Positions 43,146 through 51,032 of a stretch of DNA of 64,000 nucleotides are shown here, piece after piece. Position 1 is the stretch's first letter, and every line of letters begins with the position of its first letter. The notes under the pieces were generated by a model, which saw nothing but the letters and a program-made list of their open reading frames with translations, was not told the DNA's origin and did no database searches. This stretch comes from a bacterium (GTDB taxonomy: Bacteria > Myxococcota_A > UBA9160 > UBA4427): NCBI GenBank assembly GCA_024742285.1, contig JANSYR010000002.1, forward strand, positions 434,001 through 498,000, written 5' to 3'. The position numbers and the translations under genes are program-made.

Positions 43146-44474
43146 CTACGGAGCGATACCGTCGATCACCACCATGTGGCTGGGCCGAGCGATGATCATG
43201 TCTGCGCGGAGGTAGGCGCGGATCAGGACGCTCAGCGTCGAGAATCCCAGCCCCGACGCGGCGTCGGTTGCCTCGCGCGAGATCTCGATCGTGAGGCGGG
43301 TGCGCATCCCGACGAGGACCTCGTTGAAGACACCCACGTACGCCTCTGACGCGGCCGTCTCCGTGCCGTGCGTCAGATCGATCGGCACCTGGCCCGACGA
43401 GAAGCGCCGCATCTGCTGCCAGCTCTCCGGGCCAGCATTCGATAGGTAGCGTCCATTCCCATCCTTCTGGCGATCGATCTGCCCCCACGTTCGCGGAGCG
43501 TAGATTGCCGAGATCTGCCCTCGGCCGTTCGCCGATCGGACCATCTCTGCGGCTTGGCTGAAGTCGTCGAGATCGATCGCTGCGCCGTTCGTGCCGAGGT
43601 CGAGGATCTGGACCCCGGTCGTTCCCCGGATCCCCAGCATCTCGGCGCCCGAGCCCGAGCCGCGAAGGAGTCCGAGGTCTAGCGCGAGCCCGAGAGACTC
43701 GGACAGCGAACGCTGCACGACGTCGCCAGCGTTCGGCGAGTCCTCGATCAGCTCGACACTCATCGGCGTCATAGCCACGAGCGTCTTGGCCGTCAGTGTC
43801 TTCGGCCCGAACGCGACGTCCGAGGCGGTGATCGGTGCGTTCTCCGCGTGCCACTCGGACGTCGCGTCCGCCGTGACAGCGGCGAGCTTGAGCGTCGACG
43901 ATTCCATCGGAAGGGTTCGCGCTCCGGCTCGAAGGACCTGGCTCTCGTTTCGCGAGAGATCGATCACGGCATTGGACAGGGGCTCCGGCACGAGGTGACC
44001 GCCAGCTGCGTCGACGCTGACCGTCATGGCGCGCTCCTCGGCCTCGGCGCCATGCCAGTTCCCCGTGACGAGACCTCGCAGATAGCGACCGAAATCGAGA
44101 TCCGACGGCCGGATACCGTCCGGCAGGTTCGGTTCGCAAACGTCCGAGAGCCGCTCCGACGGCGCCAGGCTCCGGACTTGGTTGCCGTTCATGTCGCGGT
44201 ACACGACGCCGCCACGGTCCTCGAGCTCGTTTGACCGAGGGGTTCGGTCGAGCGCGCCGAGGAGGCTATCTCGAGTGGCTGACTCGAGGCGCTCGATCGT
44301 CGTCATCATCCCCTCGGCGGCCTGTGTCACGTGTTCGTAGCGCTGCTCTTCGTCGGCTGAGAGCTTTCGCTGTTCACTCTCCGCTCGGTCGAGGATCTCG
44401 CGAGCGGACTCGATCAGCTCCATTCGTTCCGCCCTGAGGCGCTTGGCTTCCTGTGCGATCTGAACCATGGACAT
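43146..44474 (-). CDS. HK97-family phage major capsid protein
   Basis: 442 aa from ATG 44474. The N-terminal about 100 residues are charged coiled coil (LRAERMELIESAREILDRAE), the delta/scaffold domain of HK97-type capsid precursors. The rest shows family blocks: GGHLVPEPLSN (about 170-180), TLPMESSTLKLAAVT, WHAENAPIT, TAKTLVAMTPMSVELIEDS, LLRGSGSGAEMLGI and a C-terminal YLRADMIIARPSHMVVIDG. It would form the icosahedral shell. No protease, portal or terminase gene accompanies it. The gene is monocistronic-looking, with 235 nt upstream that carry an 18-bp direct repeat and 183 nt downstream. Confidence 0.92.
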   Translation of the reverse strand: MSMVQIAQEAKRLRAERMELIESAREILDRAESEQRKLSADEEQRYEHVTQAAEGMMTTIERLESATRDSLLGALDRTPRSNELEDRGGVVYRDMNGNQVRSLAPSERLSDVCEPNLPDGIRPSDLDFGRYLRGLVTGNWHGAEAEERAMTVSVDAAGGHLVPEPLSNAVIDLSRNESQVLRAGARTLPMESSTLKLAAVTADATSEWHAENAPITASDVAFGPKTLTAKTLVAMTPMSVELIEDSPNAGDVVQRSLSESLGLALDLGLLRGSGSGAEMLGIRGTTGVQILDLGTNGAAIDLDDFSQAAEMVRSANGRGQISAIYAPRTWGQIDRQKDGNGRYLSNAGPESWQQMRRFSSGQVPIDLTHGTETAASEAYVGVFNEVLVGMRTRLTIEISREATDAASGLGFSTLSVLIRAYLRADMIIARPSHMVVIDGIAP

Positions 44475-44571
44475 GGTTTGCCCTTTCGAGCAACGCCGGG
44501 CGCGACACGGAGCTACAGAGCACCGCAATCCATCGCCAAGCGTCGCTTGCGTTGAGGATTCGATCTCCGGA

Positions 44572-44666
44572 GTTCCGCGCTGGGGATACTCGTTCGAGCG
44601 AAGTCGTTTTCTATCTGTTGGGGTTCGATCGGCGACGGAGTCGTCGGCGTTCCGCGCTGGGGATAC
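44572..44666. repeat. two 18-bp direct repeats upstream of the capsid gene
   Basis: GTTCCGCGCTGGGGATAC occurs exactly at 44572-44589 and 44649-44666, 77 nt apart, in the 235-nt space between the capsid gene and 44710. Shorter similarity continues on both sides. They may be binding sites for an element regulator, or a replication or packaging signal; only two copies are present. Confidence 0.6.
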
Positions 44667-44709
44667 GCGTCTCGATCGTGATTCCAACGTACTGCAGGAT
44701 CGCGGGGAA

Positions 44710-45027
44710 TCAACTTGCGAACCTCTCGATTCCGACCGCGGCGATTTCAAGCTGCAGCAGCTTGCAGAGATAGATCGCCCAGACGTTCCCGGGCGTTTCG
44801 ATGAGCGAAGCCTCCGCACGCTCGACTGCGAAATAGATCGCCTTCATGTCTCGCTCGGAAGCGCCCTCGAGGTCGAGTTCAAAGCTCGTGATCGACCGGT
44901 CCCGACGCTCGAGCACGTCGACGAGCGCTGAGCAGAGATCTCCGTCGGACGGGTAGTCGGTCAGCGAGCTGATGAGGGCCGAGATGCCGGCTCGTTCTAC
45001 TCGCGCGAGATCGACGTCAATTCGCAT
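44710..45027 (-). CDS. small element protein, unknown function
   Basis: 105 aa; ATG 45027 lies within the end of the upstream gene (11-nt overlap). Predicted alpha-helical and acidic, with no recognised motif. Part of the run of overlapping genes from 47102 to 44710, so probably co-expressed with the ATPase and HNH-like protein. Confidence 0.5.
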   Translation of the reverse strand: MRIDVDLARVERAGISALISSLTDYPSDGDLCSALVDVLERRDRSITSFELDLEGASERDMKAIYFAVERAEASLIETPGNVWAIYLCKLLQLEIAAVGIERFAS

Positions 45028-45388
45028 AGCCGAGCTCCCCGCGCTCGACGTGCTCGAAGATCGCCCAGTGGGTGTGGATCTCGAGCAGGTGCACGAAGAG
45101 CAGCGCGAACTGCGCCGTTCCGTACCTCCCTCGGATCTCCTGGCGCGCGAGCTGCAGCACTTCGAGCGTCGCCCGCAAGGCGTCGGTTTCGACGACGTCG
45201 AGCGAAAGATCCACCCCGAACGGGTCCACGAGACCGTCTGTAGGGCCGCTCTCGAGACCGCCCATCACGCGGAGCTGCCTTTCGAGCTCGCGAACCGGCA
45301 GAGTTGACGGAGTCAGCCGCGCCAGTGTCTCCAGGAGCAGCGCCGTCGGTGCGCGCTCCAGTTTTCGCATCGAGAAGATGATCGTCAT
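45017..45388 (-). CDS. small element protein, unknown function
   Basis: 123 aa; overlaps the HNH-like gene by 4 nt upstream and the next small gene by 11 nt downstream. Mostly helical, Leu-rich, acidic; no recognised motif. Similar in size and predicted fold to its neighbour at 44710-45027, but I see no convincing sequence similarity between them. The tight overlaps show it belongs to the phage-like transcription unit. Confidence 0.5.
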   Translation of the reverse strand: MTIIFSMRKLERAPTALLLETLARLTPSTLPVRELERQLRVMGGLESGPTDGLVDPFGVDLSLDVVETDALRATLEVLQLARQEIRGRYGTAQFALLFVHLLEIHTHWAIFEHVERGELGYAN

Positions 45389-45978
45389 CGCGTGTTTCTC
45401 CCGTGTGTCGCTTCGACTTTTGAACCCGTCCCCATCTCTCCGTCCCCACCCCCCGCGGTATCGGTCCCCTCAGGCTGTAGAGATTTGACCGCCCCTCCCG
45501 GTGGCGGCGGATGTCCGATCAGCGCGCGCGTCGATTCGCGGGGGACCGAAGTCGGAGACACGCACTCGCCGCGAGGCGAGGCGCGGGCCGCGCGGCATGG
45601 AGCGCACAGCGGCGTGAGGCTCGCGATCACCTCGCTCAGATCGACCGCATCGCCGCCAGCGAACTCGACGTGCGTCGCTGGCTTCTGGCGGCACTCTCGA
45701 CACATGGGGTCGAAGGCGAGGAGGGCGCGCCTGGCGGTGCGCCAGTGAGTACCGGATCTGATGGGGCCGGCGGGGGGGCGGTTCGACGCCGGTCGTATGG
45801 GGGGAGGGGGAGGGTCCGGCTGGCATGTGCGGTGGCCCGCTACCGCCCCCTGGCACGGTTGTCCCTCATCCAACATTTCCAGGGGGTTACGGTATAAGCG
45901 TGTGGCACGGTTGGACTGGTTGGGAGGGCCGGCGAGAGGCGAGCGTGCCAACCGTGCCAGCTGGGCCACGCGCGTCAT
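45385..45978 (-). CDS. degenerate HNH-endonuclease-like protein
   Basis: 197 aa from ATG 45978, which overlaps the ATPase stop by 4 nt and has AAGGGGG just upstream; an in-frame ATG at 46005 has no such site. The middle reads LLAFDPMCRECRQKPATHV and later LTPLCAPCRAAR, the two CxxC pairs of phage HNH proteins. The catalytic His-Asp-His stretch expected after ATHV is not recognisable (EFAGGDAVDL), so it may be inactive or only structural. The flanks (Pro-rich N-terminus, Gly-rich C-terminus) look disordered. Phage HNH proteins usually support DNA packaging near terminase genes, which are absent here. Confidence 0.6.
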   Translation of the reverse strand: MTRVAQLARLARSPLAGPPNQSNRATRLYRNPLEMLDEGQPCQGAVAGHRTCQPDPPPPPIRPASNRPPAGPIRSGTHWRTARRALLAFDPMCRECRQKPATHVEFAGGDAVDLSEVIASLTPLCAPCRAARASPRGECVSPTSVPRESTRALIGHPPPPGGAVKSLQPEGTDTAGGGDGEMGTGSKVEATHGRNTR

Positions 45979-47102
45979 GACGCCCCCTTCCGTTGGTACT
46001 GCCATCGCCCGTCGCTGCGCTTCTTGCTCTCGACGCCAGCCGCGTCCTTCGCGCGCTTCACCGTTCGCATCGAATGCCCCGCGGCTTCGGCGGCTGCCTC
46101 GACGTCAGCTGACAACACCGGGCCTTCCGCGACTAGATGGCGCAACCACTCCGTTGCGCTCTCGCGCGCGGGCGCCGGCACCGGCCGATTGACGCTGCCG
46201 ATGATCTCGTCCGCGTCCCATGAGACGCGCCCGAGCCAATCGACTCGTGAGGTATCACCCGCCGGCCCCTCGACAGATGCGATTCGGTAGCCGAGCGACT
46301 GGGTCTGCATGGGCGGCGCGAGATTCGACTTCGTGACTGCGAGGACTCGGCGATCGCCATCGTCGGGGTCGGTGCCGGCGACGAGGCCAGAGCGCGCAGT
46401 CCCGATGATCGCGATCGAATCCGTCCCGCGATAGAGCGCCCGGCCGTTCTTCACGTCCTTGTTGAGGTGCCGCACGAGAACGACCGCGCAGCCCGTGTCG
46501 GAGGCCGCTCGCTTGATCCGGCTCATAGCCTGCGCCGTCGACTGTGTGTTCTTGGTCCTGGTCGAGGTGCCGGCGAACGTCGCGAACGGGTCGACGATCA
46601 ACAGCTGCGCGCGCAGGTAGGCGATCGTCGCGATGAGCTCGTCCGTCGCGTCCACGACTGAGGGCAGTCCATCGTCCATGTCGATGACGTGAACGCGCTC
46701 GAGGTCTGCGCCGGCCGCTTCGACTCGCGGGCGAATCGTGTCGTCGGGGTCATCCTCTGCGGTCATGATGATGACGTCGCCCTGCGAGCCCTGGGAGCCG
46801 TCAGGCATCGAAGCACCGCTCGACACTCGGGCGGCGAGGTCTGCAAGGATGGTCGACTTTCCGACCCCAGGGTCGCCGTCGAACGTCGTGATCTTCCCGA
46901 GCGGGATGCGGCCTGGCCAAAGCCACTGGACGGCCCTCGGCGTCACGTCGGCGAGGCGCGTGGTCGAGAGCGGCGGCGCGACGAGCACTGCTGGTGACGC
47001 CGAAGGCGTCGTTCCGCAGAGGTCGTGGATCGCCCCGACCCGATCGTCGAGCGAGTCGCTCAGCGCGAGCGTTTCGAGAGGTGATCGGGTCGCCGACTCC
47101 AC
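45975..47102 (-). CDS. RepA/RecA-like AAA ATPase with C-terminal winged-helix
   Basis: 375 aa from GTG 47102 (ribosome site weak). Residues about 45-260 form a RecA-like ATPase of the AAA_25/RepA type: GDPGVGKST Walker A (about 76-84), MTAEDDPDDTIRPR, LLIVDPFATF Walker B (about 145-154) and VVLVRHLNKD (about 187-196). The C-terminal about 70 residues look like a helix-turn-helix. Such proteins act as replicative helicases or loaders in plasmids and satellites, so it probably drives replication of the excised element. It lies 12 nt downstream of the AlpA-type gene. Confidence 0.85.
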   Translation of the reverse strand: MESATRSPLETLALSDSLDDRVGAIHDLCGTTPSASPAVLVAPPLSTTRLADVTPRAVQWLWPGRIPLGKITTFDGDPGVGKSTILADLAARVSSGASMPDGSQGSQGDVIIMTAEDDPDDTIRPRVEAAGADLERVHVIDMDDGLPSVVDATDELIATIAYLRAQLLIVDPFATFAGTSTRTKNTQSTAQAMSRIKRAASDTGCAVVLVRHLNKDVKNGRALYRGTDSIAIIGTARSGLVAGTDPDDGDRRVLAVTKSNLAPPMQTQSLGYRIASVEGPAGDTSRVDWLGRVSWDADEIIGSVNRPVPAPARESATEWLRHLVAEGPVLSADVEAAAEAAGHSMRTVKRAKDAAGVESKKRSDGRWQYQRKGAS

Positions 47103-47114
47103 GCGCGACCGATC

Positions 47115-47324
47115 TCAGCCAACCGTCGATCGAGACTGGCTGTGCGTCGGATCGGCCGTCGGGCCACCCTCTCGAATCCACTTCTCGAGCTCGGACTCGG
47201 AGAAGCGAACGGTTCGCCCGAAGCGCACCGACGGGATCTGCCCGAGGCGTGCGAGCTCATAGACGCGCCAGGTGCTCGATCCGAGTAGCTCGGCGACCTC
47301 GTTGGCCCTGAGTAGCTTTTCCAT
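47115..47324 (-). CDS. AlpA/excisionase-type MerR-like regulator
   Basis: 69 aa from ATG 47324; AGGAGG lies about 10 nt upstream. The sequence LLRANEVAELLGSSTWRVYELARLGQIPSVRFGRTVRFSESELEKWI (given here only as blocks: VAELLG helix, WRVYELARLG recognition helix, PSVRFGR wing, LEKWI) matches the AlpA/excisionase domain. Such proteins activate integrase or excision and early genes of satellites and prophages. It leads the transcription unit with the ATPase. Confidence 0.9.
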   Translation of the reverse strand: MEKLLRANEVAELLGSSTWRVYELARLGQIPSVRFGRTVRFSESELEKWIREGGPTADPTHSQSRSTVG

Positions 47325-47444
47325 CGCTGGTGTCCTCCTCGCTAGCTGCGACGAGGGCACTATGCGTGAGAGCGACGGCGATCACCCGGGCAGACAACGT
47401 GCGGGGATACATGCCTGCCCGAACGAGCGCAGGCGACGCAGACC

Positions 47445-48071
47445 CTAGGTACCGGAGGTCCGCGCGGGAAGGCTGAAGAAGCCGGGCTCCCCCGCCTTAG
47501 GTCGGTGCACCTTGAGGTAGGCGATGCAGGCGTCGGTGCTTGCGAACCCGAACTCCCGTGTCGTCGATTCGATCGCTTCACGCGGCGTCAAGCGTCGGCG
47601 CCGGCGGTCGGTCAGCCGCTGGAGCTCACCCATCTGACTCAGGTAGAACTCGATTACTGCGCAGGAGTCCTTCGGTGGACGGCCACCCGCGACATCGCCC
47701 CTGGCGACTCCGGCGATTCGCGCCGCCTCCGCGGTCGTTGGTGCCTGGCGCGCACGGCGGAAGGCCTCATCCCGCCGCTCCACGGCCTCGCCGCGCGGCA
47801 ACCAATGTGCCGCGAGGGCGAGTGCTTCTGCAAGCGCCTCGAGGTCTCGATGCTCGACGGTCAGCGCGCGCAGCTCGTCCGCAGCCGCGTCGGGATCTTC
47901 GAAGGTGAGGTCGTTGAGGAGCTCGTCGACGCGCGTTCGCAGCCTCTCGATCTGCTCGGTTCGGGCCTCTTCGGAGCCCGGTCTCGAGCTGGGCGGGTCC
48001 AGCGAGAGCGGTGCCGAGCGCCGGTCGGCATCGCCTGAGTCAGTCTGCGAGTCGTCTGCGAACTCCGCCAT
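47445..48071 (-). CDS. element protein of unknown function
   Basis: 208 aa from ATG 48071. A disordered, acidic N-terminus (1-40) is followed by a helical region (about 38-125) and a basic segment (DRRRRRLTPREAIE, about 150-163), then a small C-terminal domain. The layout (helical part plus basic patch) would suit a nucleic-acid-binding or regulatory protein, but no family is recognised. It is the rightmost gene of the element, about 105 nt inside attR, and 120 nt upstream of the AlpA gene. Confidence 0.5.
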   Translation of the reverse strand: MAEFADDSQTDSGDADRRSAPLSLDPPSSRPGSEEARTEQIERLRTRVDELLNDLTFEDPDAAADELRALTVEHRDLEALAEALALAAHWLPRGEAVERRDEAFRRARQAPTTAEAARIAGVARGDVAGGRPPKDSCAVIEFYLSQMGELQRLTDRRRRRLTPREAIESTTREFGFASTDACIAYLKVHRPKAGEPGFFSLPARTSGT

Positions 48072-48176
48072 CCGGACCCAACGATACCCAAACTGGCCCA
48101 GTCGGCGGATCAGGAAATCCGAACAAGTTCAACGGCTACCCATCGCGCCCAATCTGCGCTCATGGCTTGGACCGGA

Positions 48177-48222
48177 TTCCTAAACCGTGCGTCGCAGGTT
48201 CGAGTCCTGCCGGGGGCGCCAG
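48177..48222 (+). repeat. attachment core, copy 2 (attR of the capsid-bearing element)
   Basis: 46 of 46 identical to 39070-39115. It reproduces the 3' part of tRNA-Arg but lacks the 5' half, so it is not a tRNA gene. It also forms the left boundary of the adjacent TIR-FtsK segment. Confidence 0.93.
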
Positions 48223-48339
48223 CCCGAGTTGATCCGCGATCACCTCGGGCTGCACGTTTGCCGCGGAGGCAGACGTGCGGGTTGGGTGCACGAGCGGATC
48301 CTCGGGCGCCCAGGCAACGACGGGTCTGCTTGGCAGCGA

Positions 48340-50430
48340 TCAACGCTCGGGGCTGTGAATCGTCACAAGCCGCCCCCGCGAGCCCCGCGTCGGCCCGACG
48401 AGGCCATTAGCTTCCATCTCGCGTAAGATCCTCGAAGCTCTGTTGTTGCCGATTCCGAGCTCGCGTTGAAGTGCTCCGTTGGTAATCGTCTCCCGGCGTG
48501 AAGCGAACTCGACGGCGCGGACGTAGTCTTCGTCAGTGTGTTCCTCGTCCGGGCCGAGCGCGACCTCTAGCGTCGGGCGGACTCTCAAGAGATCGACCAG
48601 CGACCGCGCTTGCGCCGAGGTGACGAGCGGCGTGAGTACGCGTTGGAGAGATGCCGCACCCGGCTTCCGAAGCAAGAGGTCGCCGAACGGGAGTAGTTCC
48701 TCTGCGCCGTTCTGGTCCAGGACTGTTCTGGAGTCTTTTCTCGACGCCACGTGAAAACACGCTCTGGCTGGAAAGCTCGAACGGATTGCGTCGGTCAGAA
48801 CTGTCGTGCGTGTCGACTGAGTGAAAAGAAGTAGATGGATGCCGACCTCTCTCCCCATCTGTGCGATCTGCGGCAACAGCTCCTCCGCAGTGCGCTTGGA
48901 CTTCGCGACGATCGGAGTCAGCTCAGAGATCACTACGACCAAGAACGGCATCGGGTCGCCCTTTACGCTGTGAGCGGCCGCACCACGAGATGCTCGGCTG
49001 GATCTGAGTGCGCGGTTGAACTCGCCCAGCCCTCCGACGCCAGCGTCCCTCAGCCTGGACTGCCGTTCTTCTATCTCGGAGACAACCCACCCCAGGGCAC
49101 CGAGAGCCTCCTCTGGATGTCGAACGACGTCTCCAACAACGTGGGGCGCCTCTTGATAGACGCCGAGGTCCAATCCGAGCGGGTCGAGAAGGACGAGCCC
49201 AAGCTCGTCAGGCGCACATCGGCAAAGCAATGTGCAGAGGACTGCGTGGAGGAGGGTCGATTTGCCCGTGCCCGTCGCCCCGGCAACCAAGAGGCCGGGC
49301 AGCTCGGCGAGGTCAAGGCTCTGAGTGACTCCAATGGTGTCCTGTCCAATCGCAATGCTGAGCTTGGATTCCACGTTTGCGAACGACTTCGATTCCAGGA
49401 TTTCTCGGAGATGAATATCTTCGCGCTCGTCGTTCGGAAGGCGGATGCCCACAACTGCCTTGCCTGGTAGTGGCGCGAGGATTTCGATGGCCGGCGCTCG
49501 AAGAGCGAGAGCAAGATCGCTTCGGTAAGTTGCGACCTTGTTGACCTTGACGCCTGCGGCGGGCTCATACTCATACATGGTGAAGACCGAGCTCGGGTGG
49601 ACTCGGACGACACGGCCGGCGATAGCGAAGTCCGCAAGCTTCTTTTCGATGATCTTGGAGTTCATCAGGAGCGAGTCTCGGTCGTAGGATCGTTCCGGAT
49701 GCGGGTCGGCGAAGATGGAAAGTGAGTCATTCACGCCCGGTGCAAGTGCGATGTCTGCCGCTCCGGAGTCTCGGTTACTACGTAGTCGCTCAGCTTCTCT
49801 GCCCAGCCAGGCATCGCGAGCCGCGGCGAAGGCGCTTTGGGCGCGGAGCAGTAGGGGTTTGCGAACTGGCGATTGGGTCGAGTCCGCACGTTTGGCGCTG
49901 GATGTCTCGAGGTTCCATGGCGACGGCGGGACGTCGCTTGCCTGTGAGGTGTGTGCAGGCCCCATTGACCCGAGTTCCTCGAGCCGGCGGAGCAGTTGGT
50001 CCGCGTCCGTCCCGAAGCTCACGTGCCTCAGCTCGGCGCATTGGATCGACGACATCGGCCAGAGCGAACTGGGCAGGTCGGAGCGCCTCGGCATCTGGGT
50101 ACCTCCCACGAGAACGGGAAGGACTGTGATGTTCGACTCCAAGCCGCGCTCGATCTCGATGCGGACGTAGTCGGTGGCGTCGTCAATGCGCCGGTGGGGA
50201 GAGTCGCGAGACCGACCTTCCCAGCGTGGCCCGATAACGACGAGCATCAGTTCAGATTGAGCGACCGCCTGTTCGACGACGTCAAGAAAGTCGACGCCTG
50301 GGGGGATCGTCGCGTCCACATCCATGAAGACTCGCTCGGCGTCTCCTAGATAGTCGACCAGTCGATCGTAGAGACGGCCGGCGTGCCCGGCGTCCTCGCG
50401 GCGATAGCTGATGAATATCTTGGAGATCAT
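48340..50430 (-). CDS. TIR domain - FtsK-type DNA translocase fusion (putative defence protein)
   Basis: 696 aa, ATG 50430. Residues 1-150 are a bacterial TIR domain: KIFISYRRED (4-13), VFMDVDATIPPG (34-45), LMLVVIGPRW (61-70), a candidate catalytic Glu in DYVRIEIERGL (Glu92 or Glu94) and VLPVLVGG (103-110). A variable linker (150-240) leads to an FtsK alpha/beta region (about 255-335). The FtsK/SpoIIIE motor follows (about 345-600): GATGTGKS Walker A (384-391), LLDPLGLDLGVYQEAPHVV, LLFTQST (535-541) and KDSRTVLDQNGAEELL (565-580). The Walker B reads FLVVVISEL, with Ser502 where FtsK has Asp. Residues about 633-690 form a winged helix like FtsK gamma. TIR domains commonly cleave NAD or signal; the motor may sense foreign DNA. 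No partner gene is seen. Confidence 0.88.
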   Translation of the reverse strand: MISKIFISYRREDAGHAGRLYDRLVDYLGDAERVFMDVDATIPPGVDFLDVVEQAVAQSELMLVVIGPRWEGRSRDSPHRRIDDATDYVRIEIERGLESNITVLPVLVGGTQMPRRSDLPSSLWPMSSIQCAELRHVSFGTDADQLLRRLEELGSMGPAHTSQASDVPPSPWNLETSSAKRADSTQSPVRKPLLLRAQSAFAAARDAWLGREAERLRSNRDSGAADIALAPGVNDSLSIFADPHPERSYDRDSLLMNSKIIEKKLADFAIAGRVVRVHPSSVFTMYEYEPAAGVKVNKVATYRSDLALALRAPAIEILAPLPGKAVVGIRLPNDEREDIHLREILESKSFANVESKLSIAIGQDTIGVTQSLDLAELPGLLVAGATGTGKSTLLHAVLCTLLCRCAPDELGLVLLDPLGLDLGVYQEAPHVVGDVVRHPEEALGALGWVVSEIEERQSRLRDAGVGGLGEFNRALRSSRASRGAAAHSVKGDPMPFLVVVISELTPIVAKSKRTAEELLPQIAQMGREVGIHLLLFTQSTRTTVLTDAIRSSFPARACFHVASRKDSRTVLDQNGAEELLPFGDLLLRKPGAASLQRVLTPLVTSAQARSLVDLLRVRPTLEVALGPDEEHTDEDYVRAVEFASRRETITNGALQRELGIGNNRASRILREMEANGLVGPTRGSRGRLVTIHSPER

Positions 50431-50900
50431 CGCACTCGGTATCAGGTTGTCGTGCAGGGCGGGGGCACCGAAGAGGCCGTAGCGAAACTAGCGCTACTAC
50501 CCAACCGCGACGAGTCCACTGGATTTGGACTGATCGGTCGAATCTTGCCGATGCGCTTGGGTAAGCAGGTCGAGTCGGGGGGGGAATAGATTCGCGAGTC
50601 GCCAAGACCACGCTTCCGATCATCGCTTTCGGATGGGGTCAGCAATTGAGTCCGGCGCGAATGGAGTGCCGAAGGTGGTGGGGAGGTGGTCGTCTTGGAT
50701 CATTCCGCCCAACGTTCCAAACGACGAGCGTCGGGGGACGAGCGACCTGCCGACCACGATCATGATTCGAAGGTCTTTCGGGCGGTATGCGAAGGCCGTG
50801 TTCGAGCCGATCGTGAACTCGTGCGGGCCGGCGGTCGGACGCCAGGTCGGCTTCGGATGTCTCTCCGATCCCCAAGGAGGAATCGAAGAGCATCTGGAGA
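50431..50900. other. gene-free stretch upstream of TIR-FtsK
   Basis: 470 nt with short frames but no convincing gene. It should contain the promoter for the leftward TIR-FtsK gene. A leftward frame at 50639-50893 and one at 50620-50925 show no recognisable family or good ribosome site, so I treat the stretch as decayed island DNA. Confidence 0.4.
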
Positions 50901-51032
50901 AGCCAAGGCTACGCACGCCCGACACAGGCGCTGGAACTCGACGAGGTCGACCGTCCGAAGTCGTTCGCGGGACAGGTGCTGATCCGCGTTCGGGCGATGA
51001 TGATCAATGCGAACGACATCGACGGCTGTTGA
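50901..51032 (+). pseudogene. N-terminal fragment of a quinone oxidoreductase-like (MDR) gene
   Basis: One frame reads ALELDEVDRPKSFAGQVLIR and then VRAMMINANDIDG before a stop at 51030-51032. This matches the first about 45 residues of GroES-like quinone oxidoreductases (family pattern: lelxevxxPxxgxgeVLIrVxAaxiNxxDxxxG). No start codon or catalytic remainder is present, so it is a remnant, probably of a chromosomal or island gene cut by earlier insertions. Confidence 0.6.

Larger units (their letters stand above)
39070..48222. mobile_element. tRNA-Arg integrative element with lone phage capsid gene (satellite-like)
   Basis: About 9.1 kb bounded by two perfect 46-bp direct repeats. Leftmost are two + strand cargo genes (39146, 40062). 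All other genes are on the - strand: integrase, hypothetical, small regulator-like protein, HK97-type capsid protein, two small proteins, degenerate HNH-like protein, AAA ATPase, AlpA-type regulator and a hypothetical. Integrase, AlpA and replication-type ATPase form a standard satellite/ICE-like core, and the capsid and HNH-like genes are of phage origin. No portal, terminase, protease, tail, conjugation or lysis gene was found, so a complete prophage or ICE is excluded. Confidence 0.88.

Noticed and set aside
44710-45388. Toxin-antitoxin pair formed by the two small overlapping genes
   Set aside because: Size and overlap would fit, but neither protein has a toxin fold or a DNA-binding antitoxin motif, and they belong to a longer run of overlapping element genes.
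39070-48222. Complete prophage
   Set aside because: Only capsid and HNH-like phage genes are found; no terminase, portal, protease, tail or lysis genes in about 9.1 kb.
48177-48222. Second tRNA-Arg gene
   Set aside because: Only the 3' part from the anticodon loop onward is present; upstream bases do not form the acceptor or D arm.
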